Assembly (NCBI RefSeq): GCF_019968905.1
Contig: NZ_CP079946.1
Coordinates: 1,798,001-1,862,000, forward strand
DNA: 64,000 nucleotides
Direction of reading: 5' to 3'
From: Corallococcus sp. EGB
GTDB lineage: Bacteria > Myxococcota > Myxococcia > Myxococcales > Myxococcaceae
In this document: one piece after another, positions 62,977 through 64,000 of the stretch
Numbering within the stretch: the stretch's first letter is position 1
Layout of the letters: every line of letters starts with the position of its first letter
The notes under the pieces: model-generated
The model's database searches: none
Told to the model about the DNA's origin: nothing
The model's input: only the letters and a program-made list of their open reading frames with translations
Translations under genes and position numbers: made by a program

Positions 62977-64000
62977 GTGAGCCTGGAACAGACTCTCCTC
63001 CGGCGGCCCGCCGCCTTCTGGCGGACGTGGTCCTTCACGCTGGTGTGCGCGGCGCTGAGCGCGTGCGGTGGCCCGGTGGAGGCGGACTCGGAGGCGACGG
63101 CGCCGGAGTTCGTCGCGCGCGAGGACTCGCTGGCCAACGTGCGGCTGCGCCTGATGGCGGCCAACCTGAGCAGCGGCACGGGGCAGGACTACGACCCGGG
63201 CCACGGCATCCGCATCTTCCAGGGCACCGCTCCCGACGTCGTGATGATCCAGGAGTTCAACTACAAGACGGACTCCGCGGCGGACATCCGCAGCTTCGTG
63301 GACACGGCCTTCGGCACGGGCTTCTCGTACTACCGCGAGTCCGGCGCGCAGATTCCGAACGGCATCATCAGCCGCTACCCCATCATCGCCTCCGGCGAGT
63401 GGGACGACACGCAGGTGTCCAACCGCGACTTCGCGTGGGCGCGCATCGACATCCCGGGGCCCAAGGACCTGTGGGCCATCAGCGTGCACCTGCTGACGAC
63501 CAGCTCCAGCATCCGCAACACGGAGGCGTCCAACCTGGTGAAGTTCATCAACGCCAACGTGCCCGCCGGGGACTACCTGGTCATTGGCGGTGACTTCAAC
63601 ACCGGCAGCCGCACCGAGGCGGCCTTCAGCACCCTCTCCAGCGTGGTGTCCACGGCGTCCCCGTACCCGGCGGACAAGAACGGCAACACCAACACCAACG
63701 CGGGCCGCAACTCGCCGTACGACCACGTGCTGGTGGACAGCGACCTGCGCCCGTATCAGACGTCGGTGGTGATGGGCTCCAGCACCTTCGCCCCCGGGCT
63801 GGTGGTGGACACGCGCGTGTACTCGCCCCTCTCCGACATCTCCCCGGCGCTGTCGGGTGACAGCGGCGCTTCCGGCATGCAGCACATGGGCGTCATCAAG
63901 GACTTCCTCATCCCGGGAGACGCCCCTGCGTCCTCGGTGACGGTGCTGTCGCCCAACGGCGGTGAGAGCTGGGTGGCCGGCTCGTCGCAGACCATCACCT
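62977..64000 (+). CDS. Endonuclease/exonuclease/phosphatase-fold lipoprotein, partial
   Basis: 341 residues are visible and the gene runs off the right edge. The signal sequence TWSFTLVCAALSAC ends in a lipobox (Cys30) followed by GGP. The domain from about residue 55 is the DNase I/sphingomyelinase-like EEP fold: RLMAANLSSG (Asn), VVMIQEFNY (catalytic Glu), WAISVHLLTT (His), LVIGGDFNTGSR (Asp/Asn) and PYDHVLVDSD (final Asp/His). After residue 320 a new module begins (VTVLSPNGGESWVAGSS), the start of a Kre9/KNH-like beta-sandwich common in secreted myxobacterial proteins. The GTG start at 62977 has AGGA upstream. It is probably a surface nuclease or phosphodiesterase. Confidence 0.87.
   Translation, partial: MSLEQTLLRRPAAFWRTWSFTLVCAALSACGGPVEADSEATAPEFVAREDSLANVRLRLMAANLSSGTGQDYDPGHGIRIFQGTAPDVVMIQEFNYKTDSAADIRSFVDTAFGTGFSYYRESGAQIPNGIISRYPIIASGEWDDTQVSNRDFAWARIDIPGPKDLWAISVHLLTTSSSIRNTEASNLVKFINANVPAGDYLVIGGDFNTGSRTEAAFSTLSSVVSTASPYPADKNGNTNTNAGRNSPYDHVLVDSDLRPYQTSVVMGSSTFAPGLVVDTRVYSPLSDISPALSGDSGASGMQHMGVIKDFLIPGDAPASSVTVLSPNGGESWVAGSSQTIT

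Overview
The window looks like the chromosome of a fruiting myxobacterium (Myxococcaceae, Corallococcus/Myxococcus-like). This is inferred from very high GC with G/C-dominated third codon positions, dense short operons joined by 4-nt start/stop overlaps, a SWIB protein with a histone-like Lys/Ala tail, a SitA-type lipoprotein toxin with its immunity protein, and an operon resembling the myxobacterial ether-lipid (elb) locus. No rRNA, tRNA, CRISPR array, prophage or insertion sequence was seen.

Layout. 1-8095 (minus): an elb-like lipid operon with two SDR epimerases, a HAD phosphatase, a LarA/DUF2088-like protein and a giant reductase-adenylation-ACP-acyltransferase fusion. 8156-14255: a degenerate tandem repeat in front of a SWIB gene, then treY-glgX. 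14291-21291: TerC, ApaG, a 2Fe-2S-type ferrochelatase, two lipoproteins, Sua5 and a TIGR01777 protein. 21387-26030 (plus): an overlapping ABC-2/Gld-like/DUF4340 operon. 26034-29588 (minus): a compact four-gene set coding a GvpA/J-like peptide, a hybrid-sensing histidine kinase, a receiver protein and a GvpL/F protein. 29815-34728: redox and repair genes (FAD-Rieske oxidoreductase, hemerythrin, AlkA-like glycosylase, Zn alcohol dehydrogenase, GFA protein).

34877-39148: a frameshifted secreted protein, an AmpG-like MFS transporter, a SIMPL-like protein and a PLP aminotransferase. 39194-42710: a peroxide-defence block. ahpC-ahpD is preceded by a near-consensus sigma-54 promoter and faces a divergent sigma-54 activator, with dps downstream of a strong terminator. 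42750-50955: a basic coiled-coil exported protein, a twice-frameshifted small gene, pxpC and a pxpA-pxpB fusion separated by a striking set of palindromes, then a phosphatase / APH-kinase / acyl-CoA dehydrogenase operon, a TetR regulator and a divergent exported protein with a palindromic operator between them.

51014-58312: a class V aminotransferase, cysE-cysK, an acyl-CoA ligase, a TfoX-domain protein with a Lys/Ala tail and a PAS histidine kinase. 58427-60335: an imm11-type immunity protein and an AHH-nuclease lipoprotein toxin. 60351-64000: a DAC-like (DACNV) sensor protein, a small unknown, a DedA-type membrane protein and a lipoprotein of the endonuclease/exonuclease/phosphatase fold that runs off the window.

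The most interesting item is the gvp-like/two-component cassette at 26034-29588. Three genes appear broken by single-base changes in short homopolymers; sequencing error and real inactivation cannot be separated from the sequence alone.
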